From assembly GCA_020466095.1 (NCBI GenBank), contig CM035807.1, positions 53,100,752 through 53,164,751 of the forward strand: a DNA stretch of 64,000 nucleotides, in the 5' to 3' direction. The notes beneath the pieces are model-generated. The model was not told the origin of the DNA and made no database searches. It worked only from the letters and a program-made list of their open reading frames with translations. A program made the position numbers and the translations under genes. Shown here in pieces: positions 62,471 through 64,000 of this stretch. How positions within the stretch are numbered: the first letter of the stretch is position 1; each line of letters opens with the position of its first letter. The DNA comes from Chlorops oryzae. Its lineage: Eukaryota > Arthropoda > Insecta > Diptera > Chloropidae.

Positions 62471-63412
62471 TTAGGCATTTGGCATACATTTCCATTGTTT
62501 ATAGGTAACCTCGCCCTTACGACTAATATTCAAAATATAGATCTTTGTCCTAATTCTTAATTTAAATGATTTTCGTTTCCCGTTTATGTTGTTTTGTTTT
62601 ATCTTTTGAATTTCGTTGTTGAGCTGTTTTTCATCTTCCTCTGTCTCCATCCATTTTATCTCTGTCATCTTCCGTTCCCCTATTAGGCGATTTATAAATT
62701 CTCTGGTGATCGTACTGTATTCCACGAACGCATCTCGAGGCAGGAATGCTCTTCCCGCGTTGACCACATCTCGATATTTTTCGGCGAAACGAAGCAAATA
62801 TATACCACAGTCGTTTAAGTTTTTCTGCTGGCTACATTCAGGATATACAAGTGGCATCGTGCTTTCGCTATAAATGTTTTCTTCACCTGGAAATTGCCTC
62901 TTTGCTTCCCATTGTAGAATCGACCTTAGTGTTGCCGCTATTTTTCTTGCATTATGAGGTCGTAGCGAATCCAAAACATAAATTGTGGGCCAAGCTATAA
63001 TTGCGAGCATCCAGTGGTTGTGTTCGTGTATTGGGATCACTAAACTTTCGTATTCGAAAATATTTATTTTCCGTAGAAACCCATTTAGGCGAGTCTCCTC
63101 GTGTTTGGACTTATTGTAGTCCTGGGTTGCGCAGGCGTAGAAATGAGTGTCGAAGACATGTATTTTCTTTCCGCGGCTCTTTACCATTACCCACGTCAAT
63201 AAAGAGTTAATGTGGTCATCATTGAGCCAATTATTTGAACTAACGGTCTCCAGATTCCAATTAATTTTGCTTATTCTTGATGTCATTCCGATGGTTACGT
63301 CCAAAAGTTGACTGCACTTGTTAGTTGACTGTTGCTTTGTGATGGGTTTGAGTTGGAACAATGATAGTTGTTCAAAGAAAATGCTTACAACTTTTATTCT
63401 TGCTTCTTTCAT
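62471..63412 (-). CDS. Ulp1-like (C48) cysteine protease ORF between integrase and env
   Basis: 313 codons, intact. Known C48 enzymes cleave SUMO or related conjugates. Hallmarks: NNWLNDDHIN (residues 60-69, substrate-groove motif), VFDTHFY (86-92), catalytic His in HNHW (H133), catalytic Asp in YVLDSL (D148), oxyanion Gln in CSQQ (Q196) and nucleophile Cys in NDCGIY (C202). A basic 100-residue tail follows. The ATG lies inside the last 14 codons of integrase, in the plus-one frame, so translation by reinitiation, frameshift or a spliced RNA is possible. A diverged broken relative lies at 44233-45060. It is not a usual errantivirus gene. Substrate unknown. Confidence 0.88.
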   Translation of the reverse strand: MKEARIKVVSIFFEQLSLFQLKPITKQQSTNKCSQLLDVTIGMTSRISKINWNLETVSSNNWLNDDHINSLLTWVMVKSRGKKIHVFDTHFYACATQDYNKSKHEETRLNGFLRKINIFEYESLVIPIHEHNHWMLAIIAWPTIYVLDSLRPHNARKIAATLRSILQWEAKRQFPGEENIYSESTMPLVYPECSQQKNLNDCGIYLLRFAEKYRDVVNAGRAFLPRDAFVEYSTITREFINRLIGERKMTEIKWMETEEDEKQLNNEIQKIKQNNINGKRKSFKLRIRTKIYILNISRKGEVTYKQWKCMPNA

Positions 63413-64000
63413 GATTCAGCTTTATCAAGTTATTATGAAATGTCTTTTCCTTCCCTTTTATGCTCAATTTTACATTCACCGGTGTTGGAATTGCTGTAAT
63501 TGGATATGGCCCATCCCAAAGAGGTGAAAGTTTGTTTTTTCTGTTTTGATTCTTCAACCAAACTTTGTCACCTACTTTAAATTCGCGTACTTTTGATTTC
63601 GTATCGTAATATTTTTTCGATTTTTCTTTTGCTATTTTTTGGTTATTTCGGACTATGTCATGTGTTCGTTGAATTTGGAATTTTAGTATTTTTGAATAAT
63701 CATCCGTATTGTAAAGAGGGTCTGGTTTTCTTTTTAAATTTACTGGCAGATCCGATTCAAATCCGAAAAGTGTTTTACAAGGCGTTTGTTTTGTTGCGCA
63801 ATGTACACTATTGTTGTGAACATGCATAGCATGATTAAGCCATTGATCCCAATTGCTTCCATCCTCTTTCGCGAAAGTTCTTAGGAACTCCGCTAGGGGG
63901 CGGTGACTCCTTTCAAGGGCTCCATTTGCTTGAGGATGATATGGGGTTGTTTCGATTTTCTTAATTCCCAACAATTTACACACTTCTTTAAATAATTTTG
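63372..64000 (-). CDS. pol: integrase C-terminal part (pol), partial
   Basis: At least 203 codons to TAA/TGA at 63372, and open to the right edge. YHPQANGALERSHRPLAEF contains the third catalytic residue (Glu). NWDQWLNHAMHVHNNSVH and TPCKTLFGFESDLP are typical of Gypsy/errantivirus integrases. FKVGDKVWLKN and LSPLWDGPYPI form the C-terminal GPY/F-type module. It inserts viral cDNA into the host genome. Intact as far as visible. Its end overlaps the protease ORF by 41 bases. Confidence 0.92.
   Translation of the reverse strand, partial: KLFKEVCKLLGIKKIETTPYHPQANGALERSHRPLAEFLRTFAKEDGSNWDQWLNHAMHVHNNSVHCATKQTPCKTLFGFESDLPVNLKRKPDPLYNTDDYSKILKFQIQRTHDIVRNNQKIAKEKSKKYYDTKSKVREFKVGDKVWLKNQNRKNKLSPLWDGPYPITAIPTPVNVKLSIKGKEKTFHNNLIKLNHERSKNKSCKHFL

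Larger units (their letters stand above)
58213..64000 (-). mobile_element. errantivirus-like LTR retroelement with Ulp1 protease and env, truncated by window
   Basis: Read on the minus strand from the right edge: integrase end, Ulp1-type protease ORF, splice acceptor, env, a 2 kb untranslated stretch, polypurine tract and 3' LTR. The three ORFs are intact as far as visible. Gag and most of pol lie beyond 64000. The LTR start and promoter resemble those of the gag-only element. An endogenous Metaviridae-type element, described here only. Confidence 0.85.

Overview
This window is nuclear DNA from a higher fly (Diptera, Brachycera). The host signal is three exons that translate to the C-terminal part of parvin, the ILK- and actin-associated adhesion protein. 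They have proper GT/AG splice sites: 5980-6164, 49248-49606 and 49664-49740. The two reading frames join exactly across 6165-49247, so one intron of about 43.1 kb fills most of the window. I cannot name the species. Himar1-like and mellifera-type mariners, DINE-1-like repeats and several LTR families fit a tephritid, muscid or similar fly.

Region 1 (1-5979) holds a decayed non-LTR reverse transcriptase, an inverted duplication, a mariner relic, a nearly intact Himar1-like mariner (3645-4939) and a DINE-1-like repeat.

Region 2 (6165-13480, start of the giant intron) holds unrecognised ORFs, a decayed Copia pol and a TA-flanked MITE.

Region 3 (about 13.5-38 kb) is a nest of transposons. A 412/mdg1-like Gypsy element is split by a LINE at about 15671-33251. 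The LINE is in turn split by a mariner, a 1.42 kb solo LTR and a BEL/Pao element (24878-33060). The BEL element is split by a fold-back hAT (27822-31117), which carries a smaller hAT MITE (29960-30491). Nearly every boundary is supported by a target-site duplication. Subtracting the insertions leaves a LINE of about 5.4 kb. Two local duplications of about 1 kb straddle transposon/host junctions.

Region 4 (38-49.2 kb, end of the intron) holds inverted-repeat elements, DINE-like repeats, an LTR with primer-binding site interrupted by a TTAA-flanked MITE, a decayed Ulp1-type protease gene, and a pogo-like element that keeps a PHD-like zinc finger.

Region 5 (downstream of parvin, 51.7-64 kb) has two related LTR retroelements. 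The first (51693-57850) is young and gag-only, with five zinc knuckles in Gag, a second ORF with no polymerase domains and LTRs differing at about 3 positions. The second (58213 to beyond the right edge, minus strand) is errantivirus-like. It has integrase, then an intact Ulp1/C48 cysteine protease ORF, then an env gene preceded by a splice acceptor. The shared LTR architecture suggests that the second element or a relative could mobilise the first. The Ulp1 ORF between integrase and env, with a second decayed copy at 44.2-45.1 kb, is the most unusual thing here.

All calls come from reading the sequence and its translations. No database search was run.
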